DNA of 64,000 bases from Rehmannia glutinosa (Eukaryota; Streptophyta; Magnoliopsida; Lamiales; Orobanchaceae), in assembly GCA_016081115.2 (NCBI GenBank), contig CM071928.1:55063950-55127949 (forward strand), read 5' to 3'. A program made the translations under genes and the position numbers. The number at the start of each line of letters is the position of its first letter. Positions within the stretch are counted from its first letter, which is position 1. Below are positions 46,275 to 60,174 of this stretch, one piece after another. Under the pieces are notes generated by a model. That model saw only the letters and a list, made by a program, of their open reading frames with translations. It did no database searches and was not told where the DNA came from.

Positions 46275-49200
46275 CACACCCCAAACGAATTCGCTGACGG
46301 CGATCCACAACTTAAATACAATAACCAACAATCATAAATATTAACGAGAACCCAATGAGACGAGTCTAAATAGCGGCGAAATAAATAACAAGTACAAATA
46401 CAACTTACGATCCACAATTTATAATCCAAATTACATACCCGAAAATCAACCAAATACAACAACTTAAAGTCAAGGGTCCTACGCCTTCGATTACAAACCT
46501 GAATGGAAAGAAATACAAGAGTCCAACAACAACACAAGAAAAGAGTCCAATCAACAACAAGAAGAAGTAGTAAATCCAACAAGAAAGAGTACAAGGTCTC
46601 AATCCGGGGGGTTCAAAGATCTTCAACGAAATCCTCATCTAAGGTTAGAAAATAGGTGGGGATGAGACAGAATCTCGATGGATGGGGTGATCGTGTGCAA
46701 GTGTGGCGCAATATAGTTAATGTGAGAAAACATATGAAAAAGCGTGAGTATGATGCGTGAATTCACACACGATTCATAGCGTCATGATAAATATATTTAA
46801 GTAATATACTTATACATTCAAGAAAAGCAGTCATGGTCACACGGGCACTATGTGATTGATCAAGACAGTAGGATTGCGTGCGGAAATGTAAAGTCAATCC
46901 CATGCAGGCAATTAATGGTTGCGTCACGGTTTGTAACGCCAACCAATGCAAAACAAGTTGCGTTTAAATGCACGGATTTGTAAGCGCCAACCAAATCGGG
47001 TCCGATAACTCCTAATCGTGTGGATCGGGCAATTCCTTCGCTTCTTCCTTGTAACTCCCGGAGCGGGATGGTCCAAGACCGGTCACCTTACCGCTCCATA
47101 GGCAAAGACAAAATCCACAGCGTGGAGCTTACAAGGCTCGGATACACCTCAAGTACTACGACCCGCTTCCTTGGGCACTCCGTCCCTTAGTTGCGGGATT
47201 AGGGCGATGGGGCCGGAGAGTGGAATAGCGGCCAGCCTGCCGGTTCTATCCCCGACGTATCCATTCCGATCGTGAGCTCGACACACCAAGTTGACTCGAG
47301 CGAAAGTAATTACAAGACAAAATCCCGTGGCGATCGAAGTATTATTGATTCGAAGAAGCGGTTTAGGAAAAATTTTGAAAATTCGCGAGTAGCAATTTTG
47401 GCGTTAGTGGAGTTTTGGATGAAGATGATTATCGGAAGGATAAGCAACCTTCGATATCTTGAAAGATTAGGTGGAACATAAGTCCGTTATAGATTCAAAA
47501 TCGCAAGGTGAGGAAGTCGCTCGCGATCGGGTTAATCGGTCAAATTGATCCGATAAGTCAAGGATTTTTGGGAAAGTAAAATACTTTAATTAAATCTCCA
47601 AGTCGAGGGTCCAGGGCTATTTTAGTAAAAGGAAAAATAATTTGAGTTAGGTCCTTTATAAAAGAAAAATTACAATTTAGCCCGTTTTGTAAAAACCAAA
47701 ACTTTTGGGGTTAAAAATTGAATAAATAAATATCCCGACCTTGAAAAATTATGAGGTGAGTTCCTAAATTCTCCAAATTATCCAGAGATTCAGGTTTTCA
47801 AAGTTTTGAGGTCGAGGTTTTATAAAATTCTCATATTGGCCCCAAATTTGTAAAAATTGTCAATTCGGACCTTAAGTTTAAAATAATCGGAACTCACAAA
47901 CCGGAAGGGATTTTAATGTGATTCCAGATGTCACTAAGGTTAGTAGGATATTGGGACAAAAGCAGTTTTTAAAAGAAATAAGTGTAGGTCATTTAACCTT
48001 TGACAATCTCATTTTTGTCCCATTTTGAAATAATTGCCTTTAAGGCTTCTAGAAGGTCCAATTGTTATGAAATTTGAACCTTGGGTCCAAAATATAATTA
48101 AGTTATAGTTAAGTTAGTATTTCCAGGTGCATGGGCTGCATAAGTCCTTGAAATTTCATTTGGGTCCTCAAGTTTAGTCTTTTAAACTTTAGTCCCTCAA
48201 TTTTAGAAAAATTACTTTCCAAGCCCTAAACACTTGGATTTTTGGAATACATTTAAAATATGTCATTTCCAGTACCTTAAGAGTAAAAATTTAAAATTTT
48301 AAAATTAAGGCCTGGTACAGTTTCAAAATTTGCAAAGTAGCCCTTAAACTTTTAAAATTTTACAATCTAGTCCTTGGGCTTTTAAAGGTTGATTTTATTT
48401 ATCTTAAAACTCTTAAAACTTTATTAAAATGTCCAAAAGTCATTTTTGAACCTGAGTACAGTCCCAGAAATTGAAATTTGCAGAGGGGTCCTTTAATTTT
48501 TATTTTCTTGCAATTTAGTCCACCAACTTTCCATTTTTATATTTTTAAGTCCAAAATTGAAATTTAATCAATTATGCTCGACTTTTCCAGGTTATAAGTC
48601 ATCCAAAACATAGATTTTAAAGATCATACACATGCATGTTCAATACATACAAGAATTCATCAATTAAAACATTAAATTGCACATGCATGCACCTAAAATT
48701 CAATAAATAGTAAATTTGAGCAACTCTTGAGAATTTTCATGACTTGATACATAAAATTGACATGCAATACATAGATTATATATATCTCAGGGCTCATGAT
48801 CAAATTTTCAACATGCATTTTAATAAAACACCTAATAGTTGGAAAATATTTTTTCACCCACCTTAAAATTGGAAAATTGTGAAATAAAAGGATAAATTCC
48901 ACAATTTTTGGATGAGGTCACTTAGGTCAGCCCCTAAGTTTAGAAATATCAAAAATTTGGAGTTAGAAAAATGAGAGAAAAATTAAGGAGAAAAGAAGGA
49001 GATAAGGAAATTGGAAAGACTACACTTTACCTTGTGTAGTAGGTGATTTGAAACTAGTTGAAGCTTCAAATTTGGAAATTTTGATTCAACTCCAAAATCA
49101 CCTAAGGTCAGCCCCTATTTCTCAAAAATGAAAAAGGGGTGTTAAAATGCGAAAAAAATAGGAAGAAAAAGGAAGAAGGGCTCTAGTGTCAATTCTTACC

Positions 49201-50423
49201 TTGTAGTCCAAATTTCTCTACTAGTTATTCTTCAAGTCTTCAAGTTTCACCACCATGCATGCATGTCTCAAGTGGTCTTCTAAGTACCTCAAAATAAAAA
49301 ATTCAAGCTTATATTAAAAGGAGAAGGTGATGAGTAGTAAGAATTTAAGTTGAATTGAGGAGTGAAATTTCTTACCTTAAGATAGGGGTGTTCGAATTTT
49401 TTTTGTTTAAGTGGTAATATTGTTTGTTTTTGGTTTAGATGTTTGAAGAAAGAAAGTATGTTTGATGTTAGGAAGAAGATGTTCTTGAAGGTTTGAAGGT
49501 AGGCTTGAAGATGTGAAGAACTTGTGTTTGAATATTTGAAGATGTGAAGAGTTGGTGTTTGAAGGTTTGAAGATGTGAATGATTTTGTGTTTGAAGATTT
49601 GAAGATGTGAAGGATTTTTAGAGAGAGATTAGAGAGAAGTTGGAGAAAAGGCTTGAGAATTAAAATGTGTTGGATGAAAAATGAATTTTTTTGTGTAAAA
49701 ATACCATTATGGCCGTCAAATGGGAGAGAGGGAGAGGAATTTTTTGATTAATTTTGTGTCTTGCAAATTGTCTCTTGCATGGAGACAATTAGACTAGTCA
49801 AGGTATGGGCAAGGTATGGAAAGAGAAGGAATGTTAGGAAGACTCCAACATGTTGGGAAAAATAGTAATAAAGAATTGATGTATGAGATGATGTGTATAA
49901 TATTTGAATTAATGGTATAATTATACACAAGATGACTAATATAAGGTGTAAGTGTACAAGAGTTGAATGATATTTCTACTCCAAAAAATCCCATGTTGGC
50001 CGTCCACTATAGGGTATTATTGTAATTCCATATATAATTTTTTTGTCCCAAATTTGATGATAATAGATGAAATATATCAATCTCCAAATTAATTAGTGAT
50101 TTCTTGATCACTTATAAGTCTCATGATCACTTAATCTAAATCAAAATCTTAATTCTATAAAGTAAAAGTCTCTAAAATAAATAGTCTCTTAAAATTCTAA
50201 GGTGACTAATAAATACAAAAATAGTAATAATGATCAATCAAGTGATCATAAATGCAAAATAGAATTAATAAAGATCATGATTACAAGTAATAAATAAAAT
50301 GAAATAAAATACAAAATATATATATTAATGATAATTACCCACAAAGTGACACGGTAAAATAGTCGTTCAAATACATGACGACAATAAGAATCAATTATAT
50401 GTTCGGAAAATCGGGGCTTCACA
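46272..50423 (+). mobile_element. Solo LTR-like element, copy 1 (4.15 kb)
   Basis: It begins TTTCACACCCC (TGTCACGCCC in copy 2) and ends GGGGCTTCACA. Five-base flanks are ATATA on both sides, but the site is a TA repeat so this is weak. No protein domain is present over 4 kb. It is a very long LTR without an internal region, most likely a solo LTR of a Ty3-type element. A GAAGATGTGAAG-type short repeat occurs at 49490-49620. The same sequence recurs at 53650 and, inverted, at 63111. Confidence 0.65.
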
Positions 50424-50434
50424 ATATATATATA

Positions 50435-51264
50435 GGATTTGGTTCAAATGAGACCACCATCCTAGGTGAGATAAAGGTGTGGACTCATCTTACCCATTGA
50501 TCTTAAAAAATGAAGGGATGTGATTAATTCAGTTTTTTAATTATTTCCTAATTTTCGCTGATTTTAAGGGTAAGATTGTAATTTTGTAATTCAAATTAGT
50601 GGTCCCAGTAGTTTTATGGTTCAAATTAGTGATCCCAATGGATTTTATGGGTCAAAATTGACACTGCTAGGGTTTTTATGGCGGAATTTAAGGAACCCGT
50701 TTTCTTTCCAAGTATTTTTATTTTTACAAAGATAGTTAGGGTTCTTCTTTTTGCATAATTAGACATCAAATAATGCATATTTAGTTATTTTGTTGGCAAT
50801 CGTTTCACTAAAAACAAGACATAATTGAATATAACGTATTGCATATGTAGTTATACTACACTTTGCATAAATAGGTTCAATATAATGTATATTTAGTTAT
50901 GAAAATCGGATCTTGCTTTTGGAAATTATAAAAACGGGATGTTACATAATGTCTTTTGTATTTAGTTATTCCACAATGCATAGATAGTTTCTAGATAATA
51001 CATAGTTAGTTGATTTTTGTTGCATAGTTTATGACGTCTTGCATAGTTGGATATATTGTACTACATATTAGTTTTTTTACGCCGTACGATAGTTTTCGAT
51101 AATGCATATTTAGTTGAGTTTTGTTGCATATTTAGTTTTCGAACTCACTCGCTTCGTTATTTCTCCGTAATATTGCACCAATTTTTCTTGTTTTTTCTCT
51201 GTAATTTTCATGAATTGTAATTTTCGAGTTCTTCACGAGTTTTCTTTATTTGAGTTAATGGAGG

Positions 51265-51324
<60 letters not shown>

Positions 51325-51470
51325 GACGAGATTGGGAGATGTATGAGAGAGAAAGAGATTTGATTCCATTTTTGTAACTAACTTGTTATGTTATTTTACC
51401 CTACTACCCTTATATTGATTAAATTAATATTTTAATATATTTTTATCCATTAAATCATACCCATTTAATA
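50435..51470. mobile_element. TA-nested inverted-repeat element, copy B (inverted relative to A, right end lost)
   Basis: It begins GGATTTGGTTCAAATGAGACC after a TA run and follows the reverse complement of 22060-23136 closely, including a (GA)n at 51267-51322 and TGCATATTTAGTT words. The last 85 or so bases are missing where a hAT element abuts. The solo LTR was inserted in its left TA tract. Confidence 0.72.
51267..51322. repeat. (GA)n microsatellite
   Basis: About 27 GA units, the counterpart of the (CT)n in copy A but longer. Confidence 0.96.
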
Positions 51471-51475
51471 ACCAG

Positions 51476-51729
51476 AGAGTTGTTAAATGGGTTGGGTCAA
51501 TCTGTCGGTCTTTGGCCCAACAAAGAGCAAAATCACAATCGACTTTCTTTGAAATTCTATTGGGTCGTTATTTGTAAGACACAATCCATGAAAATACACA
51601 TGAAATGACCGAGTCGACCCGATTTTTGGGCCTAATGTCCCGGAGGGCAAATAAGTCCAATCCTTTTGGGCTTCAAAATTGCAAATTGATCCGGCCTTTT
51701 TTATGGGGTCGACCCATTTTGACACCTCT
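51476..51729. mobile_element. hAT-type miniature element
   Basis: The left end AGAGTTGTTAAATGGG and the inverted right end AGAGGTGTCAAAATGGG are hAT-type termini. Flanks ATAACCAG and ATAATCAT match at 6 of 8. No coding. Confidence 0.6.
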
Positions 51730-51737
51730 AATAATCA

Positions 51738-52142
51738 TGTACATCATGTATTCATATCAACCCATACTCTTTAGAACCAAAATCTTATCAGGATTATTTA
51801 TAAATTAAAACAAATATTGTAAACCCGATTTGCAAAGAATTTGAAGTTACTTTAATTTAAAATAAGAAGAATGTTGGCAACTATTATAAATGCAATTTCA
51901 AAATTAGAAATATATTATTTAATTTAATAAAGTATAAAATGATGAGTGAGTCAAATTTGCATAAATGAAAAGTTGATATTTATTTAAAGAAAGAATAATT
52001 TTAGTGCCAAACTAAATGAGGCTTAATCATTGACAACCAAATTCAAGCCATGAACATTTTGTTTATTATTTTCCTTTTTTAAATTAAAAAACATCGAAAT
52101 TTATTTTTAGCAAATGCAAATTGGCGGAAAACATGTGTGTTA

Positions 52143-52173
<31 letters not shown>
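51738..52173. other. AT-rich intergenic, (GT)n/(AT)n at its right end
   Basis: No gene seen. (GT)n at 52144-52164 passes into TA just before the next TA-nested element. Confidence 0.45.
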
Positions 52174-53460
52174 GGGAATGGTTCAAATGGTACACCCTTA
52201 TATGAGACAAAGGGGGATCCATCCAAACCGTTGATATATTCCAATTGAGAGTCCAGATTTAATGGCTAAAATTTAAATTAATAATCATTAATTATAATAA
52301 GTAGAGGTATAATTGACTATTTAATAAAAGATCCTCCATGAATCACGTCACCCTTAATTGTAGGAGATGATATTCATGAAATATTGGCAGCAAAAATCTT
52401 TCCAAACTAATAGCAATCAAAACCCAACTTCTCCCAAAATCGATCCATCTCGTTAAGAAAAATTCGTATAGAAGAAAACATCATCGCAAGGAGATTACAG
52501 GTGAACGAAAAACACAAAATCATACAAAGTTGGTGCCGAAAAATAGCAAAAACATATAACAGGCATCGCCATGAAAGATAATACCAAGATTTCAATCAAC
52601 GACAAGGTGAATATATGTATCCCTACAACCAGATTTATGTTTTTTATATTTTATTGGTAATTCCCGTTTAGCCTCTCCCCTAATCATGATACTATGAAAA
52701 TAATGCTCCATTCATGCTTGATGTTAATTTTACGAACACAGCATTTCCAGTACAAATTACTATGTATTTAACGACATGGTATTGTATAAATAATATAAAT
52801 GCAATATTTATTTAGCTATGATGTATTTTTATGGATAGTATTATTTAATTATTTGCATATAAAAACCTAGAACACCTTCCATGATACTTTGAACAGATGT
52901 TATTAGCAAAAAACAGCATATTTAGTTATATTTTAATGTATATATAATGTCTTTCGACTATATATGTATATATATCAAATATTTAAATTTACTGTATTGT
53001 ATATTTAGCTATGTTGTAGTGTATGGATAATATTATTTAGCTGTTTTCTAAAAACCTAGCACACGTCCCATGATACTACGAAAATAATGCTCCATTCATG
53101 CTTCTGATGTTAATTCTACGAACACAGACGAGTAATAAATTACTGTGTATTTAAGGACATGGTATTGTATAAATAATATAAATGCAATGTTTATTTAGCT
53201 ATGATGTATTGTATGGATATTATTATTTAACTGTTTTCATATAAAAACCTAGAACACCTTCCATGATACTTTGAACAAACGTTATTAGCAAAAAAATACA
53301 TATTTAGTTATATTTTAATGTACATATAATGTCAATCGACTATGTATATATATATATATCAAATATTTAAATTTACTGTACTATATATTTAGCTATACTG
53401 TATATTTAGTTATGTTGTAGTGTATGTATATATAATTTGGTATACTAATCTTCACTACAA
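52174..53460. mobile_element. TA-nested inverted-repeat element, copy C (divergent, right end not found)
   Basis: It begins GGGAATGGTTCAAATGG after a GT/TA microsatellite, like the other family members. The interior has TATTTAGCTATG/TATTTAGTTAT words and a tandem duplication of about 382 bp (52686-53067 and 53068 to about 53420). The right terminus could not be recognised before 53650. Confidence 0.55.
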
Positions 53461-53649
53461 AATTACGTATCTAATTTGGTATTCAAATTAATTGTTTATC
53501 AGACGTATAACGCTGTTACGAAAAGAAAGACTAGAAATTTCGTCTGGTTTAACAAAATACTCGACTCCGATAGTTGAACAAGAAAAATCCCGTGAATCGG
53601 AATGGAATTTGAAACATTAGAAAAAGGCATGCAATTTTATAGGAATATG

Positions 53650-56600
53650 TGTCACGCCCAAACGGGACACAACGACGATCCACAACTTAAATACAAATGA
53701 ACCAACAAAACCCGCATAAAATATCAATGAGAACCCAATAAGACAGAGTCTAAATAGCAACTAAAATAAATAATGTATACAAGTTACCACTTAAAGTCTA
53801 CAATCCGTCATCCAAATTACAACCCGAAAATCAACAAAGTAGCAACTTAAAGTCAAAGAGTCATACACCCTCAATTACAAACCCGAATGGAATGAAATAC
53901 AAAAGTCCGACAACAACATAAGAAAAGAGTCCAATCAACAAAAGAAGCAAGAACCAACAAGCGTAGTACAAGGTCTCAATCCAGAGCAGTTCAAAGATCT
54001 CCAACGAAATCCTCATCTAAGGTTAGAAAACAGGTGGGGATGAGAAAAAATCTCAAATGGGGGTGATCGTAAAAGCAGTGTGGCGCAATATAGTTAATGT
54101 GAGAAAACAGCTTATATGAAAATGCGTGAGTATGATGTATGATTTCACACACGCTTCACAAGCGTCGTGATAAAATAATACAATAGTATATTTATACAAA
54201 TCAAGAAAACAGCTTCATGGTCACACGCACACTATGTGAATCACGCCAAGACAGTAGATTATGCATTTACGGAAGTGTAACGCTAATCTTATGCAAGGCA
54301 ATAATGGGTTATGTCGGATTTGATTTAGCGCCAACTAATGCAAAATGTAGCTAAGCAAGGCTATGCGTGACGAAATGTAACGCTAACCAAAACGGGACGA
54401 TAACCCGGAATCGTGCGGATCGATAAATATTCCTTCGTTTTCCTTGTAACTCCCTGGGCCAAGATGGTCCAAGACCAGCACCTTATCGCCCGTAGGCAAA
54501 GACAAAATCCACAAATGAGCTGGGCGAGGCTCGGACTGGCTATAATCATGATTATACCTCAAGATACGACTCCGCTTCCTCGACAAACTCGTCCGTCCGC
54601 CATGGGATTAGACGATGGGGCTAAGAGAGTGGAATAGCAGCCAGCCGCCCGCCCATCCCCGACGTATTTATTCCGAGACAAGGGAGTCGACACACCAAGT
54701 TGACTCAGCAGAAAGTAATTACAATTACAGTACACAACCAGCAAAATGAGTATTATTAATTCAGGGAAGCAGCTTAGGAAAAAAATTTGAAAAACGCGAG
54801 TGGCAATTATGGCGTTGGTGGAGTTTTTGTATGAAGATGATTATCGGAAGGATAAGCAACCTTCGATATCTTGAAAGATTGGGTGGGACATAAGTCCCGT
54901 TATAGATCCACCTCGCAAGGCGAAAAGCTTCCGCATGACGGGGCATTAATCGGCCAAATTGATCCGATAAGTCAGGGGTTTTTGGGAAAGTAAAATACTT
55001 AAATTAAATCTCCAAGTCAGAGAGTCCAGGGCTATTTTAGTAAAAGAGAAAATAATTTGAGTTAGGTCCTTTATAAAAGGAAAATTGTAATTTAGCCCCG
55101 CTTTTGTAAAACTAACACTTTTGGGGTTAAAAATTGAATAATTAAATATCCCAACCTTGAAAAATTATGAGGTCAGTTCCTAAATTCTTCAAATTGTCCA
55201 GAGATTCAGGTTTTTAAAGTTTTGAGGTCGAGTCTTTATAAAAATCTCACATTGGCCCCAAATTTGTAAAAATTGTCAATTCGGACCTTAAGTTTTAAAA
55301 ATTCTAACTCACAAACTGAAGGGCTTTTAATGTGATTCCAGTTGAAAACTGTCACTAAGGTTGGTAGGATATTGGGACAAAAGCAGTTGTTTTTAAAAGC
55401 AATATGTGTAGGTCCTTCAACTTTTGAAAATATCATTTTTGTCCCATTTTAAAATAATTGCCTTTAAGTGCTTTTAGGTCCAATTGTTATGTAATTTGAA
55501 CCTTGGGTCCAAAATATAATTAAGTTATAGTTAAGTTAGTATTTCCAGGTGCATGGGCTGCATAAGTCCTGGAAATTTCATTTGGTCCTCAAGTTTAATA
55601 TTTTACACATTAGTCCCTTAATTTTAGAAAATTACTTTCCAAGCCCTAACCACTTGGATTTTGGAATACTTTTAAAATGTGTCATTCCCAGTAACTTAAG
55701 AGTAAAAATTTCAATTTTTAAAGTTTAGTTCTGGTACAGTTTTAAAAATTGCAAAGTAGCCCTTAAACTTTCAAAATTTTACAATCTAGTCCTTGGCTTT
55801 TAAAGGTTGATTTTATTTATCTTAAAACTCTTAAAACTTTATTAAAATATCCAAAAATCATTTTTGAACCTGAGTACAGTCCCAAATTTCGAAATTTGCA
55901 GAGGGGTCCTTAAACTTTTATTTCTTGCAATTTAGTCCTCCAACTTTCCATTTTTGCATTTTTAAGTCCAAAATTAAAATTTAATCAATTATGCTCGACT
56001 TTTCCAGGTTATAAGGCATCCAAACATAGATTTTAAGATCATACATGCATGTCCAATACATACAAGAATTCATCAATTAAAACATTAAAGTGTATGCATG
56101 CACCTAAAATTCAATAAATAGTAATTTTGAGCAACTCTTGAGAATTTTTTCATGATTTGATATATAAAATTGACATGCAATACATAATTATATATATCTC
56201 AAGGCTCATGATTAAAGTTTCTACATGCATTTAATCAAAACACCTAAAAGTTGAAAAATAATTTTCCACCCACCTTAAATTTGGAAATTGTGAAATAAAA
56301 GGATAATTTCACAATTTTTGATGAGGCTTTAGGTCAGCCCTAAGTCAAGAAAATATCAAAATTTGGAGTTAGAAAATGAGAGAAAAATTAAGGAGAAAAA
56401 GAAGGAAATAAGGAAATGAAAAGACTACACTTTACTCTTGCGTAGTGATGTTTGGAGACTAGTTGAAGCCTCAAAATTGGAAATTTTACCAACTCCAAAA
56501 TCTCCTAAGGTCAGCCCCCTATTTCTCAAAAATGAAAAAGGGTGTTAAAATTTGAAAAAAATAAGAAGAGTAGGAAAGAAGGGTCTAGCGACAATTTTAC

Positions 56601-56682
56601 CTTGTAGTCTAATTTTCTACTATTTTCTTTCTTCAAGCTCCTTCCTTCAAAATGTTGTCAAGTTCAAACCTTCAAGTTCTTC
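53650..56682 (+). mobile_element. Solo LTR-like element, copy 2, cut by the assembly gap
   Basis: It begins TGTCACGCCC and parallels copy 1 (46272 onward) to about its position 49245. The remaining 1.2 kb expected is not present after the gap, so the gap hides at least that. Confidence 0.7.
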
Positions 56683-56782
56683 NNNNNNNNNNNNNNNNNN
56701 NNNNNNNNNNNNNNNNNNNNNNNNNNNNNNNNNNNNNNNNNNNNNNNNNNNNNNNNNNNNNNNNNNNNNNNNNNNNNNNNNN
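56683..56782. other. Assembly gap, 100 N
   Basis: A run of exactly 100 N, a conventional placeholder for a gap of unknown size. Any open frame drawn across it is meaningless. Confidence 0.99.
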
Positions 56783-57094
56783 ATTATATATTCTACCATA
56801 CTTATTGTGATTTCCGTTATAATTATAATTTTATTATCATAATAATTCTTTTAAATAACATGTCTAATTTAATTAGTCAATAATTTCATTAATTAGTCAA
56901 TAGTTCCATATATAATATAAATGCCTTCAATAAAATTTAAATTTAACAAATTTCATGAATATTGATGTAATGAAATTGTTTTTTGCAAGATAACAATAAT
57001 CGTGACAAAAATATTAATAAAAACGTGTTTACTAATTTGGGAAGGTACTTTAGGGCCGAAAAATTAAGCTTACTATTTATATGTGGCTTGCTTA
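56783..57094. other. AT-rich intergenic
   Basis: Nothing recognised; not part of the 4.15-kb LTR-like family as far as copy 1 shows. Confidence 0.45.
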
Positions 57095-57103
57095 TTATAT
57101 ATA

Positions 57104-58009
57104 GACAAAAACTCATATAGAACCGTCTTATGGATCTCAATCCGTAAGACGGATCCCTCTTGACCACGGACTGGTCCCCACGGATCCTGGACCACACCAG
57201 TCCGCGGTCAATGCCACCTTTGGATTTTTTTTTTCGCTTTTTACTCGTTTTTCTTCTCATGTTAAAAGTAACAGTTTTCTGAGAAAAAGTATCGGTTATT
57301 TTAGATAAAATATCATATTTTTTAATATAGCCACAGATTATGATTACATTACATTGAAAGAAAAATAATATATTAGAGTTAAAATAACACCTTTATGAGT
57401 AAAACTATATATTTTTTGAGACAAAATATCATGTTTTAAGAGTAAAAATATCTGTTTTATAAATAAAGTATTATATTTTTTAATAATAAATACAAAGAAA
57501 GATGAATAATAAATATGATAGAGTTAAAGTAATACTTTTATAAGTAAATGTATTTACTTTTTGAGATAAAGTAACATATTTTTTAATATAGTCACAAATT
57601 ATGAATATATTACAATAAATATATATATAACAGAGTTTCTGTTTTTCTTCCTCGATTAAAGTAATTTTTATGAGAAAAAGTATCTTATTTTAGATAAAGT
57701 ATCATATTTTTTAATATAGCCACAAATTATGATTACATTACATTGAAGGACAAATAAATATATCAGAGTTAAAGTAACACCTTTATGAGTAAAAATATAT
57801 ATTTTTTGAGACAAAATATTATGTTTTAAGAGTAAAAATATCAGTTTTTAAATAAAGTATTACATTTTTAATAATAAATACAAAGAAAGATGAATAATAA
57901 ATATGATAGAGTTAAAGTAATACTTTTATGAGTAAAAGTATTTGTTTTTTTGAGATAAAGTGACATATTTTTTAATATAGACACAAATTATGAATATATT
58001 ACAATAAAT

Positions 58010-58042
<33 letters not shown>

Positions 58043-58674
58043 CAAAGTTAAAGTAATACTTTATACGTTAAAGTATCTATTTTTTGAGATAAAGTATCAT
58101 GTTTTTAATATAGTCACAAATTAGAAATGAAGGAAAGAAGGAAAAAATAAATAAATATGATATAGTTAAAGTAACACTTTTATAAGTAAAAGTATCCGTT
58201 TGTTGAGATAAAGTATCGTTTTCTTAATACAAACAAAACTAGGAACAAAAAAGAGAAAAATAAAAAATAAATATGATGTAGTTAAAGTAACACTTTTATA
58301 AGTATCCATTTATTGAGATAATGTATCATGTTTTTTAATAGACTTTGGTTCGATTCTTAGCCTTTACATTTATAGGCGTTTTTAAATTTTTAATTACCAT
58401 GCGTATTTATAAATGTGTTTATATACATTGTTATATTGAAATTGCACAATAAGCATTAGTGGTGTAGTGTAGAACACTACCTTATGTTCCCATAGGCTCG
58501 TGGGTTCGATCCTCACAAGCGCAAGCACTCTAGCGGATTTTTTTTTTTAATAATAAAAAAAATGGGTCTTTGGCGGGTGGGCTAGGCACTCGCGGCGTGG
58601 GTCAAAGGTCGTCGGGTCACGGATAGATTCGTCTTACGGAATAGATCCGTAAGATGGTCCTACAAGAGACCTAC
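57104..58674. mobile_element. Mutator-type element H
   Basis: Perfect 9-bp target duplication TTATATATA (57095-57103 and 58675-58683), in a TA-rich site. The ends contain CCGTAAGACGGATC-type words in inverted orientation, related to those of elements F and G. The interior (57260-58340) is a degenerate tandem array around AAAGTATCATATTTTTTAATA, in units of roughly 210-230 bp. A tRNA-like stretch lies near the right end. Non-autonomous. Confidence 0.82.
58453..58522 (+). ncRNA. tRNA-like sequence, possibly a tRNA-Gly relic or SINE head
   Basis: It begins GCATTAGTGGTGTAGTG, close to a tRNA-Gly start with A-box-like content, and carries GGTTCGATCC, a match to the tRNA T-arm/B box, at the right spacing. 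The anticodon arm cannot be drawn confidently and acceptor pairing is poor. It is followed by an A/T-rich run. A tRNA-derived fragment inside the transposon is more likely than a working tRNA. Confidence 0.4.
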
Positions 58675-58689
58675 TTATATATATATGAT

Positions 58690-59681
58690 AGGGATTGGTT
58701 CAAATGAGACCAATCCCTTTGTTAAGTCCATAAGAACACTTATGGACTCTTGATTTAAAATTTTGGATAGTGTAGATCATTTTAGTTAATTTAGGCGTAT
58801 AAGTTGTTTTTATATTTAATTAGTTATATTAATTGGACTATTATTAGCTATTTTTAAGGAAACATAATCCTACCTTTCGCTTACTCCAATTTTTGTGGAG
58901 GAAAATCATCAACTTCAAGCGTTTTTTCAAAATTGATACTTCTTTCCGCCATATTTGTGAATAATCGTTTTATTGTATACTTAGTTCAGTGGACTTGTAT
59001 ACTTAGTCGTGTTTTATTGTATATTTAGTTCAATGGATTTGTATACTTGGTTCAGTGGAATCGTATTCTTAGTTATATAAGTAGTTTAGTGAATTTGTAT
59101 ACTTAGTACTGTGGATTTGTATACTTAGTTAAATGGAATTGTATACTTAGTTATATAAGTAATTCAAAGGTAATTGTATACTTAGTTAAATGTTTCGTAT
59201 ACTTGGTATTATTTTAATGTATAGTTAGTTCAATGTAATTGTATACTTAGTTAAATGTTTCTGTATACTTAGTAAAATTTTAATGTACAGGTAGTTTAAT
59301 GTAATTGTATACTTAGTTAATTGTTTATGTATACTTAGTAATGTTTTAATGTATAGTTAATTTAGTGTAATTGTATACTTTTCATTAATTGTTGCACGAT
59401 TTTGTTGCCATATTTGAATAATTTGCGAGGTTCGAATGGGAAGGAGAGAAAGGAAAGGTGAATCGCTTGATTATGGGGACGTGATCAATACAAAATCACG
59501 CCCCTAATTTTTAGGAAGCGGTTACTATATTTAATTTCTTGGATTCCTATTTTATCCCTTCATTGTATACTTACTTATGAAATGATGTATATATTGTAAT
59601 ATATCTTGCCATTGATTTACTATTTGGATGGTGTAGATTTAGTCCTATGGACTAACCTAGAGGTGGTCTCACAGATCCCCT

Positions 59682-59683
<2 letters not shown>
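58690..59683. mobile_element. TA-nested inverted-repeat element, copy D
   Basis: It begins GGGATTGGTTCAAATGAGACC and ends GGTCTCACAGATCCCC, with TA runs on both sides. The interior (58970-59390) has about 15 copies of TGTATACTTAGTT at irregular 20-40 base spacing. Confidence 0.72.
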
Positions 59684-59738
<55 letters not shown>

Positions 59739-59739
<1 letters not shown>

Positions 59740-60118
59740 GATAAAATGAGACCACATATTATAGTGAGTTTGGACTCATCTCAACCCTCCTTTATCTATA
59801 TTAATGGCTAAGATAAATAGAGGGTTAAAATTACATTAAACATTTAATTAAGGCAAAATAAGGGTATAATTGTCAAAACAAACATGTGGGGACCATCCAA
59901 ATTCAAAATCGGTTATTAGGAGAGAGAGAAAATCACGTGGGGAGAGAAAAATCGCTACCGGAGAGAGAAAATCATGCATGTGCTCTGCCTTGCAGTATGT
60001 TGTACACTTATCATATATTTGTTGTATACTTAACACTATTTTACTGTATGTTTAACATAATTTTACTGCATATTAAAATGGTCAAACAAAAACATGTGGG
60101 ACCATGAATTAAGAATCG

Positions 60119-60174
<56 letters not shown>

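Noticed and set aside
56552..56842. 96-residue plus-strand frame
   Set aside because: It runs across the 100-N gap and has no meaning.
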